In this document: piece after piece, positions 28,268-37,501 of the stretch
How the letters are laid out: each line of letters starts with the position of its first letter
Position numbering within the stretch: the stretch's first letter is position 1
Assembly (NCBI RefSeq): GCF_020860705.1
Contig: NZ_JAJBTT010000015.1
Span: 1 to 60,977 of the forward strand
Source: Akkermansia sp.
GTDB taxonomy: Bacteria; Verrucomicrobiota; Verrucomicrobiia; Verrucomicrobiales; Akkermansiaceae
Length of the DNA stretch: 60,977 nt
Direction of reading: 5' to 3'
Position numbers and translations under genes: made by a program
Notes under the pieces: generated by a model
Seen by the model: only the letters and a program-made list of their open reading frames with translations
Databases searched by the model: none
Told to the model about the DNA's origin: nothing

Positions 28268-29071
28268 GTTCGTTCCGGAGTGTAATCTATTTCCGGAGGG
28301 ATGCAACAGCCCATTGGGTGCGCGTCCTTTCACCGGAGAAGGATGTCCGGCGTCAGTTCCTAGCATTCATTGGAAAGCGCCACAGAAGGGAATAAAAGGA
28401 GAAAAAAAGGAGGGAGCGTCACCAAATTCCTCTTCTAAACCAGTGCATCCTGTCCAATAAAAGCAAAATTCCTGTTGAAGGGAGGATAGGTTGTTCCGGA
28501 GCTGCTTTGCCGGGGGAAAGATCGTTCCATTCGCTTTCCAGGTTACCTTTTCCCGTGAGTTCCAGGATTCCTTTTCCTCTCCGCCGGACTTTTCCGTTTT
28601 TCCTCCCCTTGCAAGACCAGGACCGGAAACGGAATGGAGAGCAGCAAGCCTTGCTGTGGCTGAAAAACAGGGAAGAGTTAGCGGACAAAGAGGATAGAGA
28701 TGTCAAACGGCGTGTGACTCCATTCCTTGGAAAAACCGTTTCAAGGGATGTTGCGACCTTTTTTAACCAGCCTGTGTTCCGCCCGGTTACCCGTGGACGG
28801 AGCCTCCATGGATGAGCGCCGGGATTCTTGAAACATCCGTTTGCCGCAAAGCGGAGGTCCGTTCTATTTCGCCGCTTGCATGCCGGACTGTTTGGAGTCT
28901 GGAATGGCAGGAGAGGCGCCCTGGGAAGGAAAATTCTTCTGGAGGCCTGAAAAACAAAGGGAATTTCGTTCAACAGGAGACGTGATTTTTCCAGCCAATG
29001 ACGGCCTTCCGGAGACTGTCCCGTTGAACTTTTTTAGGGAATCTTTTGAAGGATTTAAGGTTGTGTATGTT

Positions 29072-29100
29072 TATATCTTATTTATTTTAAATAAGATATA
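29072..29100. promoter_or_regulatory. Perfect 13-bp AT-rich inverted repeat
   Basis: TATATCTTATTTA (29072-29084) and TAAATAAGATATA (29088-29100) pair exactly around TTT. The repeat sits about 290 bases upstream of the lipoprotein start. It could be an operator or a bidirectional terminator; nothing decides between them. Confidence 0.55.
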
Positions 29101-29159
29101 TTGAAAATAAAAAAGTGTGTCGTAATGTGATAGAAAAATAGGTTTCGTGAAGTATATTA

Positions 29160-29178
29160 TTTGTCATGATATGACAAA
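29160..29178. promoter_or_regulatory. Operator-like palindrome TTTGTCATgatATGACAAA
   Basis: Eight-base arms around a three-base spacer are typical in size for a dimeric repressor site. It lies in the AT-rich region about 210 bases upstream of the 3D-domain lipoprotein start. Confidence 0.45.
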
Positions 29179-29389
29179 AATGCGGCATGTTTTGTATATT
29201 GCTTATTTTTAGTGATTTGTATTAATAGATTTTCCTTGTTTGGGAGGTAGTGGGTGAAAAAAAAGGATTGCCAAGGTAGAAATTATTTCGTAACCAAGAG
29301 CCGCCGTTGCCGATTTTTCGGCTTCCGCACATGGCCTGAAGGTTCTGCCGGAGTGATTGCCGTGTGTGTGGCGCCTAACCTCATACCGC

Positions 29390-30061
29390 ATGAATTTAAG
29401 AATAATTGCCACCCTGTCTTGTGCCCTCGCGGCGATGTTTGTCAGCAGCTGCTCGACGAACGGCGCTGTAACCGGCATGGGGAAATCCAGTAGTGACGCC
29501 CTTGTTTTGGCCCGTGTAGGTGAAACCGCCCAAGGTTTTGTTCAGCCCCTGGCGCCGAGCCGTTCGGCAGTGCCTTCTTCCAAGCTCCCCAGCCTGGGGC
29601 GCGACAAACACAAGATGCCGTTTTACCATCCAGCCCAGCGCACCCGCGTGGTACGCACCACGGCTTACACCCATTCCGAACGCGACCATCTGGCCTACGG
29701 GCCCCGCAATGCCGTTGGCACGACGCTGAAATACACGTCTTCCGTGCGCAGCGCCGCTGCGGACTGGTCCGTTTACCCGCTGGGAACGACGTTCCGCATC
29801 AAGGGCCAGCCCTATTTGTACGTTGTTGACGACTACGGAAGCGCCCTGGTCGGTACCGGAACCATTGATATTTACCAGCCCAACAAAAAGCTGATGAAGG
29901 AATGGGGCCGCCGTTATGTGGAACTGACCATCGTCCGCTGGGGAGATCCCGCCAACAGCCTGGAAGTGCTCGGCAGCCGCCGCGGCTACAGGCATTGCCG
30001 TACCATGTATGCAGCCCTGCAGCACCGCGTGTCCAAGGGGCTTTACGCCAAGGCTGACTGA
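29390..30061 (+). CDS. Lipoprotein with 3D (MltA-like) domain
   Basis: ATG 29390 starts a lipoprotein signal (MNLRIIATLSCALAAMF, then lipobox VSSC with lipidated C21). After a linker, the C-terminal 130 residues form a 3D domain: TTAYTHSERDH, a WSVYPLGTTFRI segment, and the Asp-rich YVVDDYGSALVGTGTIDIY, which supplies the three conserved Asp of the name. This fold is shared with lytic transglycosylase MltA and with YuiC/RpfB-type cell-wall enzymes, so a role in peptidoglycan cleavage or remodelling is likely. Length is 223 aa, and a terminator follows. Confidence 0.85.
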   Translation: MNLRIIATLSCALAAMFVSSCSTNGAVTGMGKSSSDALVLARVGETAQGFVQPLAPSRSAVPSSKLPSLGRDKHKMPFYHPAQRTRVVRTTAYTHSERDHLAYGPRNAVGTTLKYTSSVRSAAADWSVYPLGTTFRIKGQPYLYVVDDYGSALVGTGTIDIYQPNKKLMKEWGRRYVELTIVRWGDPANSLEVLGSRRGYRHCRTMYAALQHRVSKGLYAKAD

Positions 30062-30085
30062 CCGTATCTCGAACCCTTTAACCCA

Positions 30086-30122
30086 AGGCGCCGCCATTCG
30101 TGAACGATGGCGGCGCTTTTTT
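30086..30122 (+). terminator. Intrinsic terminator after the 3D-domain lipoprotein
   Basis: GCGCCGCCAT pairs with ATGGCGGCGC and is followed by six T. Confidence 0.9.
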
Positions 30123-30159
30123 ATTTTCCGCCATGCGGCCGGAGTGGTAGTCTGGAGGC

Positions 30160-30798
30160 ATGGATACGAAAAAACGGGCTTCCATTGTCCGGGAGGAACT
30201 CATGTCCCTGTATGGGAACCCTCCCATTCCCCTGGCGCACCGTGACGCCTACACCCTGCTGGTGGCAGTCCTTCTGTCCGCCCAGTGCACGGACAAGCGC
30301 GTGAACCTGGTAACGCCGGCCCTGTTCGCCCTGGCTTCCACCCCGGAGGAAATGGCCCGGCAGGATGTGGAGGCTGTCCGGGAAATTGTACGCCCCTGCG
30401 GCCTCTCGGAAAGGAAGGCTTCCGCCATCGTGAACCTCAGCCGCATCCTGGTGGAAAAATACCACGGGCAGGTTCCTTGTGACTTCCAGGCGCTGGAATC
30501 CCTCCCCGGCGTGGGGCATAAAACAGCCTCCGTCGTCATGACGCAGGCATTCGGCGTTCCCGCCTTTCCGGTGGACACGCATATCTTCCGCCTTTCCCGG
30601 CTGTGGGGGCTGAGTAAGGGCAAGACGGTGGAAGCCGTGGAGCGTGACTTGAAGAGCCTTTTCCCTGAAAATACATGGGGTGATCTTCATCTGCGCATCG
30701 TCTTGTACGGACGTGAATATTGCCCTGCGCGGGGATGCGGAGGGAGCTGCCCGATCTGCAGCCGCCTGGCCCGGGAAGACGGTTCCGCGGGCATCTGA
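30160..30798 (+). CDS. nth: Endonuclease III (DNA glycosylase/AP lyase)
   Basis: The 212-aa protein is a base-excision repair enzyme for oxidised pyrimidines. It has the helix-hairpin-helix LPGVGHKTA with catalytic K121 and the catalytic Asp D139 in FPVDTHIFRL. An early AQCTD motif is typical. The C-terminal Fe-S segment has Cys at 188, 193, 197 and 200, which is not the usual C-x6-C-x2-C-x5-C spacing (see findings). The start at ATG 30160 gives the expected length. Confidence 0.95.
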   Translation: MDTKKRASIVREELMSLYGNPPIPLAHRDAYTLLVAVLLSAQCTDKRVNLVTPALFALASTPEEMARQDVEAVREIVRPCGLSERKASAIVNLSRILVEKYHGQVPCDFQALESLPGVGHKTASVVMTQAFGVPAFPVDTHIFRLSRLWGLSKGKTVEAVERDLKSLFPENTWGDLHLRIVLYGREYCPARGCGGSCPICSRLAREDGSAGI

Positions 30799-30825
30799 AT
30801 TTTTAACAGGGTCCAAAATGAATGC

Positions 30826-30853
30826 TTGCAAGTCTGAATTTGCGTGCTTTAAT
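30826..30853 (+). promoter_or_regulatory. Candidate sigma-70-type promoter for the exbB operon
   Basis: TTGCAA (30826-30831) and TTTAAT (30848-30853) are spaced by 16 bases and lie about 40 bases upstream of the exbB start. The match is by eye only; Verrucomicrobiota promoter consensus is not well defined. Confidence 0.35.
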
Positions 30854-30891
30854 ACACCAGTATCTTTTCGAACAACCATATAACTTAAATT

Positions 30892-31683
30892 ATGAAGAAC
30901 CTTTTTAGACTGGGTTTCCGTTTCGCCGCATTTGCTTCCGTCCTGCTGGCCGCGTTTTCTACATCCGCGTTTGCTCAGGAAGCTGCCGAAGCCGCTGTTC
31001 CTCAGGAACAGACCATGCTTGACAAATGGATCATTGCCGGTGGTTGGACCATGGTCCCGATTATGCTGGTGGAAGCCTTCATCGTTTTCCTGGTGATCTA
31101 TAACATGGTTGCTCTGAAAAAGGAAAAGTTCTGTCCGGAAGACCTTAAAGTCACCCTGTTGCAGCTGATGGCCGAATGCCGCATCCGCTCCGCCATTGAA
31201 GTGGCTGCCGGCAGCCCCACCTATCTGGGCCGCCTGGTTGCGTATGCCCTGCCGAATGTGGACGCCACCCGCCCGGAGGACCTGGGCAAGGACGCCATTG
31301 AAGACGCCGTGGCCGACTTTACGGCCAATGAAAGCCGTTCCGTGTTCAAGTGGATCAACATGCTTGCCCTTTGCGCGCAGATTTCCCCGATGCTCGGCCT
31401 CTTCGGTACGGTGCAGGGGATGGTGGGCGCCTTCGGTACGCTGGCTACCGCCGGCCAGGCGGACCCCACCCAGCTTGCCGGTGACATTTCCGTGGCTCTT
31501 CTGACGACCTTCTGGGGCTTGATCAACGCTATTATCGCCACGCCGTTCTTCTTCTTCCAGAAGGGCATTGCCAACGCCCAGATTGCCGAATGCGTGGGTA
31601 CCGTGCAGGAAATGGTGAACACCTCCATCAACGTGGTGAACGCTGAAGCACAGCTTGCCCGCATTCCCGAAGGCCTGGCCTGA
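30892..31683 (+). CDS. exbB: ExbB/TolQ/MotA-type proton channel subunit
   Basis: The 263-aa protein has a signal-like N-terminus (MKNLFRLGFRFAAFASVLLA, cleavage near AFAQ) and three membrane segments (residues about 50-74, 155-180 and 195-225). The MotA/ExbB signature is ISPMLGLFGTVQGMVGAF. With ExbD it forms an inner-membrane motor that couples proton flow to energisation of TonB-dependent outer-membrane proteins. It heads an operon with two ExbD-like genes and two secreted proteins. No TonB gene is present here. Confidence 0.93.
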   Translation: MKNLFRLGFRFAAFASVLLAAFSTSAFAQEAAEAAVPQEQTMLDKWIIAGGWTMVPIMLVEAFIVFLVIYNMVALKKEKFCPEDLKVTLLQLMAECRIRSAIEVAAGSPTYLGRLVAYALPNVDATRPEDLGKDAIEDAVADFTANESRSVFKWINMLALCAQISPMLGLFGTVQGMVGAFGTLATAGQADPTQLAGDISVALLTTFWGLINAIIATPFFFFQKGIANAQIAECVGTVQEMVNTSINVVNAEAQLARIPEGLA

Positions 31684-31761
31684 TCGCCGGGGCAGATGGT
31701 CCGGCCCGGAAGTTTCCGCCCAGGCGGAGGCGGGCCGGAAAATCTCAACCAAATGTAGCTT

Positions 31762-32268
31762 ATGGGTAAGAAAAAAGCCAATGTAGCTCCCGAAGAAGAG
31801 AGTGGGGAAATGGATATGTCCCCCATGATCGACATGGTATTCCTCCTGTTGATCTTCTTCGTGGTGAACGCTACGGCCATTACCGTTAAAAAGGATAAGA
31901 ACATTCAAATGCCTACGGCCAGCAGTTCCGGCGAAGTGAAATCCGCCAACGGCTGCATCGTAGTGAATGTGTACGGGGAAGGGGAAGGCAAGCGTCCTCC
32001 CGGCGTGGATCCCAGCGTCCGCTGGTCCTCCGACGTGGGTACGCCGCTCAACTCTGCGGATGAACTGAAGGAATATATCAAAAACCTTGCGGAACGCTTC
32101 AAGGACAAGCAGGACTTTGAAACGCGCCTTTATCTGCGCGGTGACCAGCAGGCTCTGTTCAAGGGCTCCCGGGAAGTGATCCGCGTAGCTGCGGAATGCG
32201 GCGTGGTCAAGGTCATCTTTGCCGTATTGCCCTCTAAAAACACCTCCGCTGCAACCAAGGCTGAATAA
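31762..32268 (+). CDS. exbD: ExbD/TolR family biopolymer transporter (first copy)
   Basis: The 168-aa protein has an N-terminal cytoplasmic stub and a single membrane helix with the ExbD signature MDMSPMIDMVFLLLIFFVV, where the Asp is the candidate proton-carrying residue. A periplasmic domain ends in VKVIFAVLPS. It follows exbB by 78 bases and precedes a second, clearly different ExbD by 12 bases. An insert near GKRPPGVDPSVRW lengthens its periplasmic domain relative to the second copy. Confidence 0.93.
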   Translation: MGKKKANVAPEEESGEMDMSPMIDMVFLLLIFFVVNATAITVKKDKNIQMPTASSSGEVKSANGCIVVNVYGEGEGKRPPGVDPSVRWSSDVGTPLNSADELKEYIKNLAERFKDKQDFETRLYLRGDQQALFKGSREVIRVAAECGVVKVIFAVLPSKNTSAATKAE

Positions 32269-32280
32269 CCATTACGCACC

Positions 32281-32739
32281 ATGGCAAGACATAAAAAATT
32301 GGAGGCTATTGAGGATGAAGATCCCAAGCTGGATATTTCCTCCCTCATTGACGTGTGCTTCCTTCTGTTGATCTATTTCATTGTGGCGACCTCTCTTATT
32401 CAGGAACGCAAGCTGGACATGTCCATGCCGGGCCAGTCCGTGAGCGATACCGCCTCCCAGATTGAACCGGCCCTGATCCGGATCATCAAGGACGGCACCA
32501 TTTACTGGGGCAAGGACAACAGCCTGATGATCGACAATGACATGAACAACCACAACCTGGCGACCCTCGTGCAGCAGCTGGAAGCTAAGAAGCAGGAAGC
32601 CAGCGCGGTGGGAACCAAGCCGGTGGTGCAGTTGTGGGTGGAAGGAGACGTCCCCCACCAGCGCGTCATTGACGTGATGAACGCTTTGACGGAAGCCGGG
32701 ATTACCACGGTGGCCCTGACGGACCTCAAGGACGATTAA
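32281..32739 (+). CDS. ExbD/TolR family biopolymer transporter (second copy)
   Basis: The 152-aa protein has one N-terminal membrane segment with DISSLIDVCFLLLIYFIVAT. The key Asp of LIDV is kept, followed by a periplasmic domain ending in ALTEAGITTVALTDLKDD. Paired ExbD genes that diverge in sequence usually form a heteromeric ExbD unit within one ExbB complex. It is separated from the first copy by 12 bases and is followed by a strong terminator. Confidence 0.93.
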   Translation: MARHKKLEAIEDEDPKLDISSLIDVCFLLLIYFIVATSLIQERKLDMSMPGQSVSDTASQIEPALIRIIKDGTIYWGKDNSLMIDNDMNNHNLATLVQQLEAKKQEASAVGTKPVVQLWVEGDVPHQRVIDVMNALTEAGITTVALTDLKDD

Positions 32740-32770
32740 GCGGTTCACGGTCATCTTTTGATTGATTTTC

Positions 32771-32807
32771 AGCTTCCGGCTGCCTTTGGGGCGCCGGAAG
32801 CTTTTTA
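32771..32807 (+). terminator. Intrinsic terminator after the ExbD pair
   Basis: AGCTTCCGGC (32771-32780) pairs with GCCGGAAGCT (32793-32802) and is followed by TTTT. The TPR gene downstream therefore probably has its own promoter or is expressed by read-through. Confidence 0.88.
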
Positions 32808-33158
32808 TTGCCAGATGAATGGATAATAAATGCGTTGACGGACAGGAAGCTTTTCCGCGCAGCCAGCCAAGGCTCTGGGTTTTGTGCTTTAAGATTTCCA
32901 GAGATTTGTTAGAAATAATTGATGCGTGCTGGCTTATCCTTCCCCGGTTCATCCGGCTACAGTCTAACTTCCCACTAGGGAAACGCAGCTGGCGGAAACT
33001 TTCTTGCGCGGATGACTAAAAAGATAAAACTTTCTTCTTTAGAGTTTGCCTCATCCTGTTAGAATGACGCAATCCATTACATATAGGTGCATTCCGCGCA
33101 TTTGCGCAGATATTGTACCTGTTCTATTATCTCTTCTGTTTCAACGAATTTTAAACAC
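32808..33158. other. Leader region between the ExbD terminator and the TPR gene
   Basis: About 350 bases without a supported gene. A TAGAAT sequence at 33060-33065 and a GCGCATTTGCGC palindrome near 33097-33108 are the only features seen. A 5' leader for the TPR gene is likely. Confidence 0.45.
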
Positions 33159-36100
33159 ATGATCAAATCAAACTATACTACTGCACTGGCTGTCGGCCTG
33201 GTTTCCGTGGTAAGCATCGGAGCGGCGCTGCCGTCCAGTGCCCAGCACGGCCCGCGCGATTACCAGCGCACGGCCCTGGAAGCCATGAAGGAGGGTAAGT
33301 GGCAGGAAGCCCTGGATGCCGTGGACCGTTGCATCCGCGTTTATGAACCCCGTATCAAGACCCTGGGACTGGATGACGGCTTTGGCTGGTTCTATTATCA
33401 GAAAGGCGTCTGCCTGGCCCAGTTGAAGAAATACAATGAAGCTGTGGAAGCGTTCAAGGCATGTTATACCAAGTTCCCGAGCGCCAAGAACCAGCTGGTG
33501 AAAATGGCCCTGTTCCGTGAAGGGGAAAACTATTGCCGCCTTGGAGATTTTGCCAAGGGCGCGGAGCTGCTGGAGAAATTCCTGAAGGAATACCGCAGCG
33601 ATCCTGTCGCCAAGAATGTCAACGCCGGGGAAGTGCAGGGGCTGCTGGCCCAGTGCTATTTCAAGATGGATCCACCTTCTTTTGAAAAGGGGCTGGAAAA
33701 CCTTACCGCCTGTGTCACTTCCCGCTACAAGGGCCGCCGCATTACGGATGCCGTGATTACCAACGGCTTCCTGGCGATGGTGGAAGCCGCGATCAAGACG
33801 GGCAAATGCCAGGAAACGGTGAAATTTGTGGAAGCCCATCCTTCCGTCATGAACATCAGTCCCACCCGCGTGGCGCTGTATGCCCCCCGGCTGGTAAGCT
33901 ACATTGCGGAAGTGCTGGGAAAATCCAGCTCGCTTCTCCAGGAAGGAAAGCAGAAGGAGTCTGAAGACTATGCTTCCCTGGCCCTGGTGCTGATGGGGCT
34001 TTTGCCCGACCAGGCCGGCGTGCTGGCGGATGCCAACTATTCCCTGGATCGCCTGGGCCGCGCCAATGGAGCGGTGGCCGGCGTGACGGACCTTTCCCAC
34101 ACGCTGGACAGGACGAAGGTGACCGCCCTGATGGAGCAGTTCAACAAGATGAAGGAGGAAGGAAAGGTCTTGGACGCCTTCACGTTCAGCTTCATGGGTA
34201 ACCAGGCCCTGGTGCATGGCTCCCAGAGGGTCGCCCGCGCCGCCTACCAGCTCATCAATGAATCCTATCCGGACGCTCCGGGCAGGGAGGACAACCTGTA
34301 TTACCTCGCCATGACCACATGGCAGCTGGGTGAGACGGACAAGGGCGGCGAACTTGTGGCGCAGCATTTGAAGGAATTCCCGAATTCCAAGTATGCCCCC
34401 ATGCTGAACACGCTGTCTCTGGAAGGACTCCTGAAGGACAAGAAATTCGATCTCTGCGTCCAGCAGGCGGACAAAGTCATGGAACTGCACAAGGGAGAAC
34501 CCACCCACAAGTTCTATGAACTGGCCCTGTACTGCAAAGGCGCCTCCCTGTTCAACCTGGGTTCTGCGGACGCCGCCCGTTACAAGGAAGCCGTGCCCGT
34601 GCTGGAACGCTTCGTAAAGGAATACCGCGACAGCACCTATCTGAAAACGGCCATGTACCTGCTGGGTGAAACCTACACGAACCTGGGCAATACGGATGAA
34701 GCCATCCAGGCTTTCACTAATTACATTGCCCGTTTCCCGGACAAGAATGACGCCAACATGGCTGCCGTGCTTTATGACCGGGCCTTCAATTACCTGAATC
34801 GCAAGAATCCCGGAGACGAGGAACTTGCCATGAAGGACGCGAAGGAGATTGTAGACAACTTCAAGGATCACCGTTTGTTCCCGTATGCCAACAACTTGCT
34901 GGCGAACCTGTGCGCCGGCAGCAAGGAGCATGAACAGGAAGCGGAAGGCTATTTCCTGGCCGCCCTGGATTCCGCCAAGAAACTGGGAGACAAGCGGCCT
35001 GCCGCGGAAGCTGTTTACAACCTGTTTATCAATGCCACCAAGAAACCACTTCCTATAGAACCGAAGGAAGCCGTGGAGGCTGCCAAGACGGCGCGCCGGG
35101 ACGAGGTCAAGAAATGGTATGACGAGTACTGGAAGAACAGCGACCAGCCCGGGAGCCGTTACAGCCTCCAATTGGCTGCCGCCGCCATGGATTTCTTCAA
35201 GGATGACAAGGAGATGTTTGACCCTGCCTCCGTCAAGATGCAGGAAGTCATTGTGCGTGAAGGCAAGAAGGATGACCCCAGGATGACCGTTCTCTTGGAG
35301 GAAGCCGTCAACTCCTACACCAAGGCATACATGGCCGGCAACGACGCGCTTGGCCGCAATCTGGATGCCAACGCTCTGCGCAACCATTTCTACCGCTTCC
35401 CCGGCGTGGATAATGACAAGGACAAGACGCTGAGCGCCATGCTCCGCATGGCCATCATTGCCCAGACGCAGGAACGTTATGAAAAGGCTCCTACGGAGAC
35501 GGACGAACAGCGTGCCGAGAAAGCCGCCCTGGAAGGCCTGGTGAAGCAGCTCTTTGTGGAGCTGAAGCGCGACTTCAAGCCTTCCGACCTGCCTCCGTAC
35601 ACGCTCGTGAAGCTGGGGATGCACCTGGCCAACACGTCCCAGCCGGAAGAAAGCATCGCTTACTTTGATGAAATCCTGGAGCCGTCGGAACCTGATCCGG
35701 TGCGCAAGAGGGCCCGCATCAACGGCATGTCCAAGTACCGCAAGAATGCGATCTTCGGGAAGGCCGTGGCTCTGGGCCGCAGCAAGGATACCGCCAAGGT
35801 GGACACCGCCATCAAGATGATGAAGGATGAACTCAGCAAGGAAGAATCCAGCGCCAATCCGGACCGCAAGGCCATGGAAGACGCCCAGTACAACCTGGTC
35901 AAGTTCACCACCGCCCGCCAGGACTGGCCGGCTGTCATTGCCGCCGCTGACAAGTACCGTCAGAACAAGGCCTACAAGAAGAATCTGCCGGAAGTCCTCT
36001 TCCTGCAGGGTGAAGCCTACCTGAAGCAGAATGAGCTGGACAAGGCTCTGATCAACTTCATGAACATCACAGGTACCTACAAGGGACTTGTGAAATGGTC

Positions 36101-36392
36101 CGCTCCCGCCGTTCTGGCCCAGATGGATACGCTGTGGAAGAGAAACACGATGTCCCAGGGGGCAGGCAGGCAGCCTTCCGACAGGTACGTTGCCTGGAAG
36201 GCAGGCAGCCAGTATGTGCAACTGCTGGATACTCCCGCCAACCGCAAGAAGATGACTGCGGAAGACAGCGCCCTGATCAATGAGGTCAAGGATAAGACGG
36301 CCAGGTTCGGCTCCGATCCCGCCGTCAGCCAGGAACGGGCGGACATCGCCGCTCATGAAGCCGCCATACGCGCCGCCAAGGGCCAGAAATAA
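33159..36392 (+). CDS. Large secreted TPR-repeat protein
   Basis: ATG 33159 starts a signal peptide (MIKSNYTTALAVGLVSVV, then GAALPSSAQ) and a 1077-aa mature protein built of tetratricopeptide repeats, with repeated A-x-x-x-Y/F-x-x-x-x-x-P patterns such as YYQKGVCLAQLKKYNEAVEA and LLGETYTNLGNTDEAIQAF. It lies directly after exbB-exbD-exbD and just before a second secreted protein. Large periplasmic TPR proteins next to ExbBD are seen in Verrucomicrobia and Planctomycetes and may link the motor to an outer-membrane assembly. The exact role is unknown. Confidence 0.9.
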   Translation: MIKSNYTTALAVGLVSVVSIGAALPSSAQHGPRDYQRTALEAMKEGKWQEALDAVDRCIRVYEPRIKTLGLDDGFGWFYYQKGVCLAQLKKYNEAVEAFKACYTKFPSAKNQLVKMALFREGENYCRLGDFAKGAELLEKFLKEYRSDPVAKNVNAGEVQGLLAQCYFKMDPPSFEKGLENLTACVTSRYKGRRITDAVITNGFLAMVEAAIKTGKCQETVKFVEAHPSVMNISPTRVALYAPRLVSYIAEVLGKSSSLLQEGKQKESEDYASLALVLMGLLPDQAGVLADANYSLDRLGRANGAVAGVTDLSHTLDRTKVTALMEQFNKMKEEGKVLDAFTFSFMGNQALVHGSQRVARAAYQLINESYPDAPGREDNLYYLAMTTWQLGETDKGGELVAQHLKEFPNSKYAPMLNTLSLEGLLKDKKFDLCVQQADKVMELHKGEPTHKFYELALYCKGASLFNLGSADAARYKEAVPVLERFVKEYRDSTYLKTAMYLLGETYTNLGNTDEAIQAFTNYIARFPDKNDANMAAVLYDRAFNYLNRKNPGDEELAMKDAKEIVDNFKDHRLFPYANNLLANLCAGSKEHEQEAEGYFLAALDSAKKLGDKRPAAEAVYNLFINATKKPLPIEPKEAVEAAKTARRDEVKKWYDEYWKNSDQPGSRYSLQLAAAAMDFFKDDKEMFDPASVKMQEVIVREGKKDDPRMTVLLEEAVNSYTKAYMAGNDALGRNLDANALRNHFYRFPGVDNDKDKTLSAMLRMAIIAQTQERYEKAPTETDEQRAEKAALEGLVKQLFVELKRDFKPSDLPPYTLVKLGMHLANTSQPEESIAYFDEILEPSEPDPVRKRARINGMSKYRKNAIFGKAVALGRSKDTAKVDTAIKMMKDELSKEESSANPDRKAMEDAQYNLVKFTTARQDWPAVIAAADKYRQNKAYKKNLPEVLFLQGEAYLKQNELDKALINFMNITGTYKGLVKWSAPAVLAQMDTLWKRNTMSQGAGRQPSDRYVAWKAGSQYVQLLDTPANRKKMTAEDSALINEVKDKTARFGSDPAVSQERADIAAHEAAIRAAKGQK

Positions 36393-36417
36393 TAACAAAG
36401 GTTTAGCAATCAACAAG

Positions 36418-37455
36418 ATGAAAGCTCTTTCAGTAATAATGGTATTGGCCGGTTTATCCACCCTGGTTCCGGCCATGGCTCAGAATGTTCAGAATACCCC
36501 GCGTTTGCGCGCCAGGGTGTCCTCCCAGGGCATCAAGAATGGCCGCCCGACGGATATTTTCATTCTTTCCGCCAATGGTCCCACGGTCCAGTTTGTGGAA
36601 ACCAGGGAGTCCCAGGAAATCCTCCAGCAGATGGCCAGCGCCTTCAAGACGCTGTACATTTTTGAAACGGATGACTTTGTGGATGCCAAGGTGGCCATGG
36701 AAAACCGCAAGTATCATGATGCGCGCAACAAATTCCACGCTCTGGTTAACAAGTATGCCTCCACGCTTTCCATCAAGGACAGCCTGTCCGCCCGGGCGGC
36801 CGTCTATGAATTGGAGTGCGCCATGCGCATGATGGACTGGGCAGGCGTCAAGGGGCTGGTGGCCAAATTCCCCGTGAAGACCTCCAACCTGTCCCCCTCC
36901 GCCCAGGATGACCTGGAAATAGCCAGGATCATGGCCCTGATTCCGGACAAGGATTGGAACGGCCTGAAAAGCCGTGCCTCTTCTTTCCTGGCAACCAAGA
37001 AGAACGCCACCCGTCTTCAGCAGGCGCGGATGAAGTACGCTCTGGGCGCCGCCGCCATGGTTGCCCAGGATTGGAACAAGGCCCTGGACTATTTTGCGGA
37101 AGCCCTGGTGCTGCTGCATGGTTCGGATGAAGAATTGGCCTCCGCCTGTGTGGTCCGTTCCCTGGACGCCTACATGCACATGCCGGATGTAGCCAAATTC
37201 CTCGGAGAGCCTGCCGTAACGGCTGCCGTAGAAGCCAGAAAGCACAATCCTGAAACCGTGATTCCCGACATACAGATGAAGACCCGTTCTTCCAATGTCA
37301 AGGAAGCGGCAGCCCTGTACCGTCTGCATGAACTGATGCTCCCGGACAAGAAGCTGCCGGCCAAGTACGACGGTTTTGCGGTTTCCTATATGCATCCTTC
37401 CTCAGCCGCTCCGGCCAAGGCTCCCGCCCAGCCGGAGGCGGAGAAAAAGCAGTAA
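36418..37455 (+). CDS. Secreted protein of the ExbB/ExbD-TPR operon
   Basis: ATG 36418 gives a signal peptide (MKALSVIMVLAGLSTLVPAMA, cleavage before QNV) and a 345-aa protein of mostly helical, TPR-like hairpins (for example RKYHDARNKFHALVNKY and KALDYFAEALVLLHG). The C-terminus is Pro/Ala-rich. It is 25 bases after the 1077-aa TPR gene and ends at a strong terminator, so it closes the operon. The specific function is unknown; a partner or paralogous scaffold of the preceding protein is likely. Confidence 0.82.
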   Translation: MKALSVIMVLAGLSTLVPAMAQNVQNTPRLRARVSSQGIKNGRPTDIFILSANGPTVQFVETRESQEILQQMASAFKTLYIFETDDFVDAKVAMENRKYHDARNKFHALVNKYASTLSIKDSLSARAAVYELECAMRMMDWAGVKGLVAKFPVKTSNLSPSAQDDLEIARIMALIPDKDWNGLKSRASSFLATKKNATRLQQARMKYALGAAAMVAQDWNKALDYFAEALVLLHGSDEELASACVVRSLDAYMHMPDVAKFLGEPAVTAAVEARKHNPETVIPDIQMKTRSSNVKEAAALYRLHELMLPDKKLPAKYDGFAVSYMHPSSAAPAKAPAQPEAEKKQ

Positions 37456-37501
37456 CGGGCTGCCGCGGCAGGTTTTCTGCCCGCTGTCTCCCATTCCAGA
37501 A

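Larger units (their letters stand above)
28268..29389. other. Long interval with no confident gene
   Basis: About 1.1 kb between the UDG-like gene and the 3D-domain lipoprotein. The proximal part (28380-28980) contains short open frames on both strands with no recognisable motifs. One plus-strand stretch near 28610-28815 has protein-like composition but no convincing start. The distal part (29040-29260) is AT-rich, with two palindromes listed separately, and probably carries the promoter of the lipoprotein gene. Confidence 0.45.

Noticed and set aside
28507..28815. 102-codon plus-strand frame with some protein-like composition (NGEQQALLWLKNREELADK)
   Set aside because: Unclear start and no recognisable homology; kept only as a note on the gene-free interval.
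28419..28973. 184-codon minus-strand frame with very basic low-complexity sequence
   Set aside because: Composition is unlike a protein and no family motif is seen; treated as noncoding.
33168..36476. 1102-codon minus-strand frame opposite the TPR gene
   Set aside because: Mirror of a real, signal-peptide-bearing TPR gene; the opposite frame lacks family motifs.
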